A program made the translations under genes and the position numbers. The notes under the pieces were generated by a model. That model made no database searches, was not told where the DNA came from, and saw only the letters and a program-made list of their open reading frames with translations. From Nocardioides sp. (GTDB lineage Bacteria; Actinomycetota; Actinomycetes; Propionibacteriales; Nocardioidaceae): DNA of 64,000 bases. Shown piece by piece: positions 41,775-50,320 of this stretch (positions are counted from its first letter, which is position 1; each line of letters starts with the position of its first letter). The stretch is from positions 1,364,001 through 1,428,000 of the forward strand of contig JBAOIH010000001.1 of assembly GCA_037045645.1 (NCBI GenBank), written 5' to 3'.

Positions 41775-43391
41775 ATGGCGCTGAACATCGCAGACATCTT
41801 CGAGCACGCGGTCGACGTCGTACCCGACCGTGGAGTGATCCAGGTGGGGGACCGGATCGTCACCTACGCGGAACTGGAGGCCGACGCCAACCGTCTCGCC
41901 CACTATCTGCGCGCGCAAGGTGTCGGCGCGGGCGATCACGTCGGCATCTATGCCAAGAACAGCGTCGAGCACGTCGTGGCATTGCTCGGGATCTTCAAGA
42001 TCCGCGCCGTCGCGATCAACGTCAACTACCGCTACGTGGAGGCCGAGCTCGACTACCTGGTCGAGAACTCCGACATGGTGGCGCTGCTGCACGAGCGGAC
42101 GTACGCCCCCCTCGTCTCGGTGATCGCGCCCAAGCACCAGGCGCTCAAGACCATCGTGGCGATGCCCGACCCGACCGCACTGGACGACGCCTCGGACGTG
42201 TCGGCGTACGGCGGGGTGCTCTGGGAGGACGCCCTGGCCGGTCAGAGTGCGGAGCGAGACTTCGAGCCGCGCAGCGATGACGACCTCTACATCGTCTACA
42301 CCGGCGGCACGACCGGCTTCCCCAAGGGCGTGATGTGGCGCCACGCCGACTTCTGGCGCGTGCTCGGTGGCGGCATCGATTTCATGTCCGGCAACCGGTT
42401 GGAGGAGTACGACCAGTCCAAGCAGGCCGCGAGCAACGAGCCGATGGTCACGTTCCCGCTCAGCCCGCTGATGCACGGCGGCGCACAGGCCGCGATGCTG
42501 ATGCACCTCTTCGCGGGACACCGGACGATCCTGGCGCCGAAGTTCGACCCCGACGAGGTCTGGCGCACGATCCAGGACAACGGCGTCCAGTTGATCTTCA
42601 TGACCGGCGATGCGATGGCGCGACCGCTGATCGAGGCGTACGAGGCAGGGGAGTACGACGCCTCGACGCTGGTCGCGGTGGCGTCGTCGGCCGCGATCTT
42701 CAGCCGCCCGGTCAAGGAGCGCTGGATGAAGGCGTTCCCCAGCACCTTCTTCACCGATTCGATCGGCTCTTCGGAGACCGGCTTCTCCGGCACGGGACTC
42801 CAAGACAGCGAGAACATCAAGGGCGAGGGCCCCATGGTCTCGCTGGGACTCGAAACCGTCGTCCTCGACGAGGACAACCAGGTGATCGACCCGAGCCGGG
42901 TCGGCGCGATCGGGCGCCTGGCGAGATCGGGGAGTGTCCCGGTGGGCTACTACAAGGACGAGAAGAAGTCTGCGGAGACCTTCATCAACGTCGACGGTGT
43001 GCGCTACTCGGTCCCGGGCGACTTCTGCCGGATCGAGGCCGACGGCAAGGTGACGATGCTGGGCCGTGGCTCCAACTGCATCAACACCGGAGGCGAGAAG
43101 GTCTATCCCGAAGAGGTCGAGATGGCACTCAAGGGCCACCCCGACGTCTATGACGTGCTGGTGGTCGGGGTCGCCGACGAGACGTACGGCAGCCATGTCT
43201 CCGCGGTCATCCAGCCGCGGGGGGAGGCGCGCCCGACCGCCGAGGAGCTGCGTACGTTCCTGAGCGGCCAGCTCGCCTCCTACAAGATGCCGCGCTCGGT
43301 GTCGTTCGTCGAGGAGATTCCGAGGTCCGCGACAGGCAAGGCCAACTATCCGATGGCCAAGCAGATCGCGAACGACGCACACGGAGGCTGA
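41775..43391 (+). CDS. fadD19: Steroid side-chain CoA ligase FadD19
   Basis: FadD19 attaches CoA to the C26/27 acid made by CYP125 and is required for branched sterol side chains in Rhodococcus. The 538-residue ligase shows MALNIADIFEHAVDVVPDRG, the nucleotide motif IVYTGGTTGFPKGVMWRHAD, SIGSSETGFSG, GGEKVYPEEVEMALKGHPDV and the C-terminal lysine in RSATGKANYPMAKQ. The first residues and the motif with MWRHAD are near-identical to mycobacterial FadD19. The ATG lies 7 bases after the -10 hexamer, without a ribosome site. The NPD gene follows after one base. Confidence 0.93.
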   Translation: MALNIADIFEHAVDVVPDRGVIQVGDRIVTYAELEADANRLAHYLRAQGVGAGDHVGIYAKNSVEHVVALLGIFKIRAVAINVNYRYVEAELDYLVENSDMVALLHERTYAPLVSVIAPKHQALKTIVAMPDPTALDDASDVSAYGGVLWEDALAGQSAERDFEPRSDDDLYIVYTGGTTGFPKGVMWRHADFWRVLGGGIDFMSGNRLEEYDQSKQAASNEPMVTFPLSPLMHGGAQAAMLMHLFAGHRTILAPKFDPDEVWRTIQDNGVQLIFMTGDAMARPLIEAYEAGEYDASTLVAVASSAAIFSRPVKERWMKAFPSTFFTDSIGSSETGFSGTGLQDSENIKGEGPMVSLGLETVVLDEDNQVIDPSRVGAIGRLARSGSVPVGYYKDEKKSAETFINVDGVRYSVPGDFCRIEADGKVTMLGRGSNCINTGGEKVYPEEVEMALKGHPDVYDVLVVGVADETYGSHVSAVIQPRGEARPTAEELRTFLSGQLASYKMPRSVSFVEEIPRSATGKANYPMAKQIANDAHGG

Positions 43392-43392
43392 C

Positions 43393-44484
43393 ATGCGTAC
43401 CCCTATCTGTGACCTCTTCGGCATCGAACTGCCGATCTTCGCCTTCACTCCCTCGGAGAAGGTGGCCGCGGCGGTGTCGCGCGCGGGCGGTCTGGGCGTG
43501 CTGGGGTGCGTCCGTTTCAACGACCCCGACGAGCTCGACAAGACCCTGACCTGGCTCGACGACAACACCGACGGCTTGCCCTACGGCGTCGATGTCGTGA
43601 TGCCGATGAAGATCCCGACCGAGGGCGCGGCGGTCGACCTGAAGGCGATGATTCCGCCCGAGCACGTGACGTTCGTGGAGCGCACGTTGCAGCAACTCGG
43701 CGTGCCGCCCCTGCCCGAGGGAGAGGGTCGCGAGGGCGTGTTGGGGTGGTTGCACTCGGTCGCGCGCTCGCATGTGGACGTGGCGCTGGCGCACCGACCG
43801 GTGTTGATCGCCAACGCGCTGGGGTCGCCGCCGGTCGACGTGATCGAGCAGGCGCACGCGGCCGGCGTGAAGGTCGCGGCACTCGCCGGCGCGGCCAAGC
43901 ATGCGTTGTCACACGTGGCCAACGGCGTCGACGTGATCGTCGCCCAGGGTTATGAGGCCGGTGGGCACACAGGCGAGATCGCCTCGATGGTGCTGACTCC
44001 CGAGATCGTCGACGCGGTCGGCCCGTCCGTACCCGTCCTCGGTGCCGGCGGGATCGGCTCCGGCCGTCAAGTCGCGGCCTCGTTGGCGCTCGGAGCCCAG
44101 GGTGTGTGGACGGGCTCGATGTGGCTGACGGTGGAGGAGTACGACCTCTCGTCCGGCACCGGCATCCGTGACGGCCTGCTGCGCGCGAGCTCGGCCGACA
44201 CCGTGCGTACGCGGGTCTACACCGGCAAACCTGCCCGGCTTCTCAAGACCAAGTGGACCGAGGCATGGGCCGCATCCGATGCCCCCTCGCCCCTGCCGAT
44301 GCCGCTGCAGAACCTGCTCGTAGCCGACGCGCACAACCGGATGAACTCCGGCGACAATCCCGACACGGTCTCCATGCCCGTAGGTCAGATCGTGGGCCGG
44401 ATGAACGACGTACGCCCCGTCGCCGACGTGATCGCGCAGTTGGTCGCGGAGTACGAGGCCGCCGTCGCCGCCCTCCCGCGCTGA
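43393..44484 (+). CDS. NPD-family FMN oxidoreductase downstream of fadD19
   Basis: The 363-residue TIM-barrel flavoprotein is a paralogue of IpdC: PICDLFGIELPIFAFTPSEK, RAGGLGVLGCVRF, VIVAQGYEAGGHTGEIAS and VLGAGGIGSGRQVAASLALG. The AGGHTG loop binds FMN phosphate in nitronate monooxygenases. It is cotranscribed with fadD19 (one-base gap, GGAGG before the ATG), so a side-chain role under KstR is inferred. It could be a double-bond reductase or isomerase for unsaturated side chains; there is no direct evidence. Confidence 0.8.
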   Translation: MRTPICDLFGIELPIFAFTPSEKVAAAVSRAGGLGVLGCVRFNDPDELDKTLTWLDDNTDGLPYGVDVVMPMKIPTEGAAVDLKAMIPPEHVTFVERTLQQLGVPPLPEGEGREGVLGWLHSVARSHVDVALAHRPVLIANALGSPPVDVIEQAHAAGVKVAALAGAAKHALSHVANGVDVIVAQGYEAGGHTGEIASMVLTPEIVDAVGPSVPVLGAGGIGSGRQVAASLALGAQGVWTGSMWLTVEEYDLSSGTGIRDGLLRASSADTVRTRVYTGKPARLLKTKWTEAWAASDAPSPLPMPLQNLLVADAHNRMNSGDNPDTVSMPVGQIVGRMNDVRPVADVIAQLVAEYEAAVAALPR

Positions 44485-44485
44485 C

Positions 44486-46075
44486 TCACGTGGGGGAGTA
44501 GGACGTGCCGCGCTCGGCGCGCACCCACGTCGCCGCGCTCGCCCCACCCCGGGCCAGCTCCCGCTTGAGGATCTTGTGTGTCGCGGTCTGCGGGAGCTCG
44601 TCGAGCAGGCGTACGAACCGCGGCCACGCCTTGCCGGACAGGTCGTCTTGCGCCGCGAGGAAGGTCTCGAATTCCTCGGGGGTCAAGCCAGCGCGGGGCG
44701 CGTCCTGCGAACTCGAAGCAGCCTCGGGCGCCAGCCACAGCGCGGCCATCACCTGGTCGCCCACCGAGTCGTCCGGCACGGCGTACACCGCAGCTTGGGC
44801 GATCGAGGCGTGTCGCATCAGGATCCGCTCGATCGGTGCGGCGGCGAGGTTCTCGCCGTCGACGCGCAGCCAGTCAGCCGTACGACCCGCAAAGTAGAGC
44901 CACCCGGAAGCATCGCGATAGGCCAGGTCCCCGGACCAGTACATCCCGCCGCGCATCCGCTCCAGATCGGCCGCCTCGTTGTTGTAGTAGCCCGCGAAGG
45001 CGCCCGCGCCGGAGGTGTTCACCAGTTCGCCGACCGCCTCGTCACCGTTGAGCAACGCCCCGGTCGAATCGAAGACGGCGTCGGGTACGCGCTCTCCGGT
45101 GTCGGAGGACAGCACCTCGACTCCCGGTAGGCCGCGACCCAGCGACCCCGGCGGCATCCCCGGGAGGCGCTGCACGATCACCGCGTTCTCCGTCGAGGAG
45201 TACGAATCCACCACCTCGCACGCGAACCGTGAGGCGAACGCCGCGATGTCGCGCTCGTTGGCCTCGTTGCCGAACACGAGACGCAGTGGGTTCTCCGCGT
45301 CCTGGGCCCGTGCCGGGGTCGCCAGCACGTACGACAGCGGCTTGCCGACGTAATTGGCGTACGTCGCGCCGTACTCCCGCACGTCGTCGAGGAAGTGCGT
45401 GGCCGAGAACTTCTTGGCCAGACCCATCGTGGCGCCCGACGCGACCGCCAACGCCCAGCCGGCCATCACGGCGTTGGAGTGGAACAGCGGCATCGACAGA
45501 TAGCAGCAGTCGTCGTGGGTGAGGCCGAAGCGCCCAGAGAGCAGGACGCCCGGCACCGTCACCTTCTCGTGAGTGACGCGTACGGCCTTCGGGTCGCCGC
45601 TGGTGCCCGAGGTGAAGATCAACATGAAGAGCGTGTCAGGATCGATCGAAGCCGCCCACCAGGACGGGCCCGCCTCCCAGTTGTGGGTCGACGCGTCGAT
45701 CACCGGGATGTCCAAGGACAGGCCGTCCAGCAACGCCGCCGGGCCGGGTTCGGTGACGATCACCTGACAATCCGAAGCCGCGATGTCAGCCGCCAAGGCC
45801 GAACCCCGCCGAGTGGTGTTGAGACCCACGACCACATGCCCACCCAGCCCAGCTGCGGCGAGCTGCGAAACCATCTCAGGGGTGTTGTCCATCAGCAGTC
45901 CCACGTGCGGCGGCCGATCGGGCGACAGCATCGACGCGAGCGCACGGGCACGGCGGTCGGCACCCGCGATGTGCCTGCGCCAGGACCACGACGCGGAGCC
46001 GAACCTGACGCCCACGCCCTCGTCGTGCGCCAACGCCAAGAGTTGCTCTCGCAGGGTGACAGGTCGCTCGTTCAT
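44486..46075 (-). CDS. fadD17: Acyl-CoA ligase FadD17
   Basis: The 529-residue ligase closely follows mycobacterial FadD17: RPPHVGLLMDNTPEM, FMLIFTSGTSGDPKAVRVTH, YLSMPLFHSNAVMAGWALAV, YGATYANYVGKPLSYVLATP and THKILKRELARGG. FadD17 activates sterol side-chain acids (C24/C5-type). In M. tuberculosis it follows fadE26-fadE27 directly (Rv3504-Rv3506); here an amylosucrase gene is wedged between. Convergent with the NPD gene, the two stops are one base apart. Confidence 0.9.
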   Translation of the reverse strand: MNERPVTLREQLLALAHDEGVGVRFGSASWSWRRHIAGADRRARALASMLSPDRPPHVGLLMDNTPEMVSQLAAAGLGGHVVVGLNTTRRGSALAADIAASDCQVIVTEPGPAALLDGLSLDIPVIDASTHNWEAGPSWWAASIDPDTLFMLIFTSGTSGDPKAVRVTHEKVTVPGVLLSGRFGLTHDDCCYLSMPLFHSNAVMAGWALAVASGATMGLAKKFSATHFLDDVREYGATYANYVGKPLSYVLATPARAQDAENPLRLVFGNEANERDIAAFASRFACEVVDSYSSTENAVIVQRLPGMPPGSLGRGLPGVEVLSSDTGERVPDAVFDSTGALLNGDEAVGELVNTSGAGAFAGYYNNEAADLERMRGGMYWSGDLAYRDASGWLYFAGRTADWLRVDGENLAAAPIERILMRHASIAQAAVYAVPDDSVGDQVMAALWLAPEAASSSQDAPRAGLTPEEFETFLAAQDDLSGKAWPRFVRLLDELPQTATHKILKRELARGGASAATWVRAERGTSYSPT

Positions 46076-46076
46076 C

Positions 46077-47889
46077 TCATTCCTTCACATAGAGCCACGC
46101 GGCTGCGTACGGCGCGAGTCGCACCCGGCCCTCGACCAGGTCGACGGTGCCGAGCGCGTCGAACCAGTCCGGGGCGGTGCAGGCCCAGCCAGTGCAGCAC
46201 ATCGGCCTCGATCCAGCGTTCGGTTGCCGTTACGTTGGCCGCACAGAGGATGGGGCCGTGCGCGGCCCGGCGTACGACCAACAGCACCCCGTCGTCGCGG
46301 GGATCCCAGATCTCGGTCGGAGTGGCGGCGTGCAATTCGGGCAGTTCTCGCCGAGCGCCGACCAGAGAGGCCAGCCCGGTGGCGATTCCTTCTGAGACCG
46401 GCGGCGAACCCCACGGCATCCGGGGCCGATGCACCCACCGGTTGTCCTCGGCATGCCCCGGCTCGCCGGCCCAATCCGGATCGTTGAGCAGGCCGATCTC
46501 GTCGCCCATCCACAGCACCGGGAGACCACCGAACGACAGTGCGATGGCGTACGCCAACAGCACCCGGTCGGCGCCGTACGGATCGCCGCACTCGACACCG
46601 GCCAGCGACGCCGCCATCCCGCAGATCCGCCGGTCGCCCGTGGCAGGATTCTCCTGGAAGACCAGGCCACGAGCCCATGACCCCGGGAACTCGCCCGAGT
46701 ACCACGAGGACAGGAAGTGTCGGTGGCTCGCTCCGTCCACACCCGCCCGCCAGGCATCGGTGTCGTCGATCGCCCAGCCGATGTCGTCGTGGCAGCGGAC
46801 GTAGGTGATCCACGAGGTCGTCGATGGCGGCTGGGGTAGCCCCTGCAAGGCGAGGGTCCCGACCGAAGCCGACCCGGACGCGAGCATCGACCAGATCTGC
46901 ACCATCAGACTGTTGTGGTACGCCAGATCACTGACCTTGCCAACATGCGACCCCACACCGAGATAGGCCGGAAGGTCCGCCGGCCCGACGATTGCCTCGG
47001 CCTTGAAGAGCAGGGCTGGGCAGGCGATCCGGGCAAACGTACGCAGGGCTTGCGTGAGGTCGTGGACCTCGGGCTGGTTCTGACACGTGGTGCCCAGGCG
47101 CTTCCAGATGAACGCGATCGCGTCCAGCCGAAGAATCTCGACGCCAAGGTTCGCCAGGAATCCGACGATCGAGGCGTACTCACACAGCACATCCGGGTTG
47201 GCCCAGTTGACGTCCCACTGATAGTCGTTGAAGGTCGTCCACACCCAGCCGTTCACGTCGGCGTCCCAGGTGAAGTTGCCCGGTGCAAAGTCCGGGAAGA
47301 CCTCGGGGAGTGTCTCCTCGTACGTGTCGGGGGTGCGGCGATCCGAGAAGACGTGGAAGAACTGCCGCTTGGCCACGTCGCCCGCCCGCGCCGCGACGGC
47401 CCATTCGTGTTCGCGCGCCACATGGTTGAGCACCAGGTCGAGGCACACGCTGATGCCGTGTCGGCGCAGCAGGGCGGTGAGCCCGCGCAGATCGTCGATA
47501 TCGCCGAGGTCCGCTCGGATCGAGCGATAGTCCTGCACCGCGTACCCGCCGTCACTGGGCGCTGGTCGCGGAGTGAGCAGCGGCATCAGATGCAGGTAGG
47601 TGACTCCCAGGTCCTGGAGGTACGCCGCGTGCTTACCGACACCCGCGAGTGTGCCGGCGAATCGATCCGCGTACGCCGCGTAGCCCAGCATCGAGGACCG
47701 TTGGAACCAGTCGGGCTCGGCCAGGCGTCGCTGATCGAGTTCGTGGAGATCGTCGGGGCGCTGGTCGTGCACCTCGCGCGCGATCGCGATCAGGCGATCG
47801 GCGATGTGCTCGGCCCGCTCAGAGCCGTACGCACTCGCGAGCGCGGTGAGGAGATCGGGTCGCCATTGGCGGATGCGGTCTTCGAGCAC
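46077..47889 (-). CDS. Amylosucrase-like GH13 enzyme, split by one single-base shift
   Basis: The long frame from the GTG at 47889 shows the GH13 regions DLVLNHVAREHEWA, VEILRLDAIAFIWKRLG (nucleophile Asp), FKAEAIVGPADL (acid Glu) and YVRCHDDIGWAIDD. The helical N-terminal part ADRLIAIAREVHDQRPDDL is typical of amylosucrase, which makes glucan from sucrose. Near 46185 an extra base breaks the C-terminus; removing it gives APDWFDALGTVDLVEGRVRL to LYVKE and a stop. It sits 23 bases after fadE27 and 1 base before fadD17, an odd carbohydrate gene in a sterol operon. Confidence 0.82.
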
Positions 47890-47912
47890 GGAGTCAGTAT
47901 GGCGAAGACGAT

Positions 47913-49010
47913 TCAGCCGTCTGCCAGCGCACGACCGATCGTGAGGGCCTGAGCCGTCGCACCTGCGAAGGTGAATTCCCAGCGCTTCGCGGCAGTGAAG
48001 TATCGGTGTGCCTCGCCGTCGAGATCGATGCCGACGCCGCCGTGGACGTGTACGGCGGTGTGCGCGACGCGGTGAGCGGCGTCGGCGGCCCAGAGCAGGG
48101 CCGTCGCGACCTCCGTGGTGGCGGGCAGGCCCTCGGCCACGCGCCACACCGCCTGCCACAGCGTGAGTCGTTGGCCGAGCACGTCGATGTGTCCGTCGGC
48201 CAGGCGGTGACGCACACCTTGGAAGGTGCCGATCGGGCGACCGAACTGCTCGCGCGTGGTGGCGTACGACGCCGTCAGTGCCAGGGCGCCTTCGGTGATC
48301 CCGAGGAGTTCTGCGCACGAGGTCACCGCGAGCAGGTCGTGAAGTCGGGTGACCGTGCTGCCGTCGAGGGAGCCGACGAGTTCTGCGGTCGTGTCGGCGA
48401 AGGTGACCAGGCCCGCGCGGTCGCGATCACTGGTGTGTTGGTCGGCAATCTCCATGCCGTCCGCGAGCGCCTCCACCAAGAACACGCCGACCCCGTCATC
48501 GGTGTTCGCGGTGACCAGAATGGCGTCGCTGTGCGCAGCGGCGCGTACCAGCGTCTTGGTGCCGGTGAGCGCCCAAGACTCGCCGCGGCGTACGGCGCGC
48601 ACCTGCGGCAACGCGGGCGCAAACGCGAGATCCTCGGCCACCGCGGCGCTGAACCGGCGCTCACCGGTGGCGGCGCCGAAGAGCCAGAGGTGCTGCTGTT
48701 CGTCGCTGCCGAGCTCTGCGACCAATTGCGCAGCGGCGATATGCGTCGCGACCGGCGCCGGGGCAAGTGCCCGACCGCACTCGACGATCACCGGGCACGC
48801 GTCGACGAGCCCGAGGCCGGCACCGCCCCACTGCTCGGCCAAGGAGAGTGAGAGCAGTCCGGCGTCGGCCAACGTGTTCCACACGTCTAGGTCATATCGA
48901 TCGCCCTGCGTTTCGAGCGCTTTGAGCATGGCGGGGGAGCATTGCTCACCGAGGATGCTGCGTACGAGGGCCACAGCCTCGTCGGATTCTGGGGTGAAGG
49001 TGAAGTCCAT
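47913..49010 (-). CDS. fadE27: Acyl-CoA dehydrogenase FadE27 (ChsE5)
   Basis: FadE26 and FadE27 form the ChsE4-ChsE5 heterotetramer that dehydrogenates the full-length steroid side-chain CoA. This 365-residue subunit starts MDFTFTPESDEAVALVRSIL and matches mycobacterial FadE27 in GRPIGTFQGVRHRLADGHID, LTLWQAVWRVAEGLP and TAVHVHGGVGIDLDGEAHRY. One of the two subunits normally supplies the catalytic glutamate. It overlaps the fadE26 stop by one base (TGATG). The order fadE26-fadE27 is the mycobacterial one. Confidence 0.9.
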   Translation of the reverse strand: MDFTFTPESDEAVALVRSILGEQCSPAMLKALETQGDRYDLDVWNTLADAGLLSLSLAEQWGGAGLGLVDACPVIVECGRALAPAPVATHIAAAQLVAELGSDEQQHLWLFGAATGERRFSAAVAEDLAFAPALPQVRAVRRGESWALTGTKTLVRAAAHSDAILVTANTDDGVGVFLVEALADGMEIADQHTSDRDRAGLVTFADTTAELVGSLDGSTVTRLHDLLAVTSCAELLGITEGALALTASYATTREQFGRPIGTFQGVRHRLADGHIDVLGQRLTLWQAVWRVAEGLPATTEVATALLWAADAAHRVAHTAVHVHGGVGIDLDGEAHRYFTAAKRWEFTFAGATAQALTIGRALADG

Positions 49011-50206
49011 CAGGCCCTCTTCTCGAACGGCAGCCCGAGGGCCACATAGCCGATGATGTCGCGTTGGATCTCGTTGGTGCCACCGCCGAAGGTCATCACC
49101 AACGACGAGCGGAAGAAGCGCTCGAGGCGGCCCGTGATCGCGGCGCCTGGGGAGTCGGCGGTGACGAGCGCGCCGGGTCCGACGATCTCCATCAACGTCC
49201 GATAGACCTCGGTCGCCAGCTCGGAGCCGTAGATCTTGATCGCGGACGCGTCCGCAGGCGAGAGCGCAATCCCGTGGTCGGCGTCGGTCGCGAGTTTGTA
49301 GTTCATCAGCGCCAGCGCTTCTGCTCGCGCATGTGCTCGGCCGAGCAGTCCTTGCACCCACTCCTGGTCGATCACCCGTCGACCATCGGGCAGCGTCGTC
49401 TCGCTGGCCCAGTCGACGACCAACTTGATCGAGTGCCGTAGGGGCGCGGCCGACGTCAGCGCGACCCGCTCGTGGTTGAGCTGGTTGGTCATCAGCCGCC
49501 AGCCGCCGTTGAGATCCCCGACCAGGTTGCTCGCGGGCACGCGTACGTCCTGGTAATAGGTCGCGCTGGTGTCCACGCCTGCGACCGTGTGGACAGGGGT
49601 GTACGACACGCCGGGCGCGTCGGCCGGAACCAGGATCATCGACAGGCCCTTGTGGCGGGGCAGGTCCGGATCGGTGCGACACGCCAGCCAGAGCCAGTCG
49701 GCGTACTGGATCAACGACGTCCACATCTTCTGGCCGTTGATCACCCATTCGTCGCCCTCTCGCACCGCGCGGGTCTTGAGCGAGGCCAGATCGGTGCCCG
49801 ACTCCGGCTCTGAATAGCCGATCGAGAAGTGCAGTTCGCCCGCCAGGATCTTCGGCAGGAAGTACGCCTTCTGCTCGTCGGTGCCGTAATGCATGATCGT
49901 CGGCCCCACGGTGTTGAGCGTGAGGTAGGGGATAGGTACGCCTGCCACCGCCGCCACGTCGGTGAAGATCAACTGCTCGATCATCGGCCGGTCCTGGCCG
50001 CCGTACTCCTTCGGCCAGCCGATCCCGAGCCAGCCGTCGGTGCCGAGTTGACGGATCACGGACTTGTACGTCTCGGTGTCCCCGAACTCGCCACTCATCG
50101 CCGAAAGACCGGCGCGACGCTCCGGTGTGAGCAGAGTCTCGAAGTATTCGGTGAGTTCTGAGCGCAGTCGGACCTGTTCTGGAGTCAAGTCGAGGTGCAA
50201 AGCCAC
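49010..50206 (-). CDS. fadE26: Acyl-CoA dehydrogenase FadE26 (ChsE4)
   Basis: The 398-residue protein matches FadE26 along its length: LTPEQVRLRSELTEYFETLL, IGYSEPESGTDLASLKTRAV, VNGQKMWTSLIQYADW-like segment, HTVAGVDTSATYYQDVRVP and TFGGGTNEIQRDIIGYVALG. It is less like FadE29. With FadE27 it catalyses the first side-chain dehydrogenation. The GTG start is 7 bases after TATAGT, which overlaps the KstR box, so the transcript is probably leaderless. It diverges from kshA. Confidence 0.9.
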   Translation of the reverse strand: MALHLDLTPEQVRLRSELTEYFETLLTPERRAGLSAMSGEFGDTETYKSVIRQLGTDGWLGIGWPKEYGGQDRPMIEQLIFTDVAAVAGVPIPYLTLNTVGPTIMHYGTDEQKAYFLPKILAGELHFSIGYSEPESGTDLASLKTRAVREGDEWVINGQKMWTSLIQYADWLWLACRTDPDLPRHKGLSMILVPADAPGVSYTPVHTVAGVDTSATYYQDVRVPASNLVGDLNGGWRLMTNQLNHERVALTSAAPLRHSIKLVVDWASETTLPDGRRVIDQEWVQGLLGRAHARAEALALMNYKLATDADHGIALSPADASAIKIYGSELATEVYRTLMEIVGPGALVTADSPGAAITGRLERFFRSSLVMTFGGGTNEIQRDIIGYVALGLPFEKRA

Positions 50207-50214
50207 GCTCAAAA

Positions 50215-50230
50215 CTATAACGTGTTCTAG
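50215..50230. promoter_or_regulatory. KstR-type box between fadE26 and kshA
   Basis: CTATAACGTGTTCTAG fits TnnAACnnGTTnnA. It overlaps the fadE26 -10 (50214-50219, minus strand) and lies 90 bases before kshA. Confidence 0.85.
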
Positions 50231-50244
50231 TATTGAGAGCACGG

Positions 50245-50308
50245 GTCGGTCGAGCAGAGTCGAGACCAACCCAGCAGTCGGTCGAGCAGAGTCGAGACCA
50301 ACCCAGAT
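50245..50308. repeat. Two 32-base direct repeats in the kshA leader
   Basis: Units at 50245 and 50277 contain GGTCGAGCAGAGTCGAGACC, an imperfect palindrome of a different family from the one ending CTCGAAACC. They lie between the KstR box and the kshA ribosome site GGAGG, so they are part of the predicted 5' leader. A related copy lies in kshB at 52676. Confidence 0.9.
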
Positions 50309-50320
50309 GGAGGACCCCCG

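Noticed and set aside
49010..50206. Calling this dehydrogenase FadE29 (ChsE2)
   Set aside because: The segments around TSATYYQDVRVP and QLNHERVAL, and the FadE27-like partner, fit FadE26 better.
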